Source: an uncultured Lachnospiraceae bacterium (GTDB lineage: Bacteria; Bacillota; Clostridia; Lachnospirales; Lachnospiraceae). From it: 6,600 nt of DNA. Shown one piece after another: positions 6,046 to 6,600 of the stretch. Position 1 is the stretch's first letter. Each line of letters starts with the position of its first letter. The position numbers and the translations under genes were made by a program. The stretch is taken from contig CACZSE010000342.1 in assembly GCA_902783735.1 (NCBI GenBank), positions 1 through 6,600 of the forward strand, written 5' to 3'. The notes beneath the pieces are model-generated. The model saw nothing but the letters and a program-made list of their open reading frames with translations, did no database searches and was not told the DNA's origin.

Positions 6046-6294
6046 ATGGCACTTTTAGAAACCCGAGGAGATTATCAGTTCTCAGAGTATGTGGAGGAGC
6101 TTTCACGCAATACTTCAAAGCTTGCAAAAGCTGCTGAAGATGTGATGGCAGAAAACCATGATCTCTTGGTCGCCGTAAAAAGATTGACCGAAGCCATCGA
6201 ATACCAGAATGAACAGTTTACTAGGTTCATGAAGGATCACGAAGATGACTTTTATGGAACTGAAAACCTTCGTCCTGATGTTGTCCTTATGTGA
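6046..6294 (+). CDS. small helical, coiled-coil-like protein, 82 residues
   Basis: The ATG at 6046 has a consensus AGGAGG (6032-6037) eight bases upstream. A longer in-frame extension back to a GTG at 5890 would run through the terminator hairpin with no ribosome binding site, so it is rejected. Residues about 12-66 form a long amphipathic helix with regular hydrophobic spacing (YVEELSRNTSKLAKAAEDVM, LLVAVKRLTEAIEYQNEQF). This suggests a coiled coil or oligomerising helix. The tail from about residue 67 is acidic and then extended (DDFYGTENLRPDVVLM). There is no Cys, signal peptide or membrane segment. The family is not recognised. It is followed after 47 bases by a membrane protein gene with no terminator or visible promoter between, so they are probably co-transcribed. 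It could be a soluble partner of that protein. Confidence 0.8.
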   Translation: MALLETRGDYQFSEYVEELSRNTSKLAKAAEDVMAENHDLLVAVKRLTEAIEYQNEQFTRFMKDHEDDFYGTENLRPDVVLM

Positions 6295-6306
6295 CAACAA
6301 CAGGAG

Positions 6307-6323
6307 GAGCACCTTAAATCAAA
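6307..6323 (+). repeat. leader motif GAGCACCTTAAATCAAA, copy 3
   Basis: An exact 17-base copy of 6016-6032 in the gap between two co-directed genes. Its CCTTAAATC ends 21 bases before the ATG at 6342. With no promoter or terminator in this gap, a role in the RNA (translation or processing) is more likely than one in transcription initiation. Confidence 0.7.
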
Positions 6324-6334
6324 TATTTGAAAGG
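6312..6334 (+). promoter_or_regulatory. possible hairpin masking the ribosome binding site of the 6342 gene
   Basis: CCTT (6312-6315) can pair with AAGG (6331-6334), which belongs to the ribosome binding site. Inside it, the perfect palindrome TCAAATATTTGA (6319-6330) forms a second stem segment, with AAA bulged on the left. Folding would hide the AAGGA that precedes the start codon. An upstream AGGAGG (6302-6307), unused as a ribosome binding site, could pair with CCT instead and release it. Confidence 0.4.
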
Positions 6335-6341
6335 AAAAACA

Positions 6342-6600
6342 ATGAAATCTTTGGCAAAAAACAAAGCAGTAATTAGATTCGCTAAAAAAATGTTGTACAT
6401 CAAGAAGCATCAGCCGGCACTATATTCTTTTATATCTTTCGTTACTGACGGAATGGTATTAGGTATATGGATGGTTCTTAGTGTAGGCATCGCACTTTTG
6501 ATGGTAAATAAAGGATTTGCAACCTTTGATTCCGCGATGATGGGATTATGCTTGGTTGATCTCAATGTCCTTATTTTCTATACTGTAACTGACACTGAAT
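6342..6600 (+). CDS. multi-pass membrane protein, 3' end outside window
   Basis: The ATG at 6342 follows AAGGA (6331-6335) by six bases, and the frame is open to the right edge, showing 86 residues. The first 24 residues are strongly basic (KSLAKNKAVIRFAKKMLYIKKH), which by the positive-inside rule puts the N-terminus in the cytoplasm. Hydrophobic segments at about 30-54 (ISFVTDGMVLGIWMVLSVGI) and 64-82 (MMGLCLVDLNVLIFYTV) are likely membrane helices joined by a short outer loop. The family is not recognised from this fragment. It is probably co-transcribed with the 82-residue protein upstream and carries the CCTTAAATC leader motif. Confidence 0.75.
   Translation, partial: MKSLAKNKAVIRFAKKMLYIKKHQPALYSFISFVTDGMVLGIWMVLSVGIALLMVNKGFATFDSAMMGLCLVDLNVLIFYTVTDTE

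Noticed and set aside
1..6600. CRISPR array, tRNA, rRNA or insertion sequence ends.
   Set aside because: I saw no regularly spaced repeats, tRNA-like cloverleaf, rRNA sequence, transposase gene or terminal inverted repeats. The only multi-copy words found are the short leader elements described.

Overview
The window looks like part of a mobile or accessory region from a low-GC, Gram-positive bacterium of the class Clostridia, possibly Lachnospiraceae. The grounds are strong AGGAGG-type ribosome binding sites, AT-rich intergenic DNA with sigma-A-like promoters and U-tailed terminators, and a type IA topoisomerase of the topoisomerase III kind often carried by integrative conjugative elements and large plasmids of that group. 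All supported genes read on the + strand. Assignment to a mobile element is inference: no integrase, relaxase or type IV secretion gene lies in the window.

Layout. (1) Positions 3-1064 hold the 3' part of a gene whose C-terminus is a PD-(D/E)XK-type nuclease domain. (2) About 210 bases of regulatory DNA follow, with promoter candidates and a strong hairpin terminator, leading into a small orphan gene (1274-1615) with its own terminator. (3) A good promoter (1660-1688) drives a tight three-gene operon: an exported protein with a very acidic tail (1726-3225), a small membrane protein (3235-3522) and topoisomerase III (topB, 3536-5782). A terminator closes it at 5791-5813. (4) A 230-base leader region follows, with a promoter-like element, a structured RNA candidate and a strong terminator. 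It leads into an 82-residue helical protein (6046-6294) and the start of a multi-pass membrane protein (6342 to the right edge).

The most interesting signal is not a protein. The genes at 1274 and 6046 share an upstream architecture: a 27-base element (TTGTTTTTGTA, 10 bases, TATTAT; 22 of 27 positions identical), then an intrinsic terminator hairpin, then AGCA(A)CCTTAAATC, then the ribosome binding site. In both, the terminator ends about 30-37 bases before the ribosome binding site, leaving no room for a normal promoter in between. This suggests either controlled read-through of the terminator or, for the first copy, a start site inside the hairpin. The CCTTAAATC motif recurs a third time inside the 6046-6342 gene pair, where it cannot be a promoter part. 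In all three places its CCTT can pair with the AAGG of the downstream ribosome binding site. The window may therefore show a repeated post-transcriptional control cassette of the host element.

How the genes may work together: topB probably serves replication or transfer of the element, and the exported and membrane proteins beside it could belong to a cell-surface or conjugation function. None of the small proteins can be assigned a function from sequence alone.
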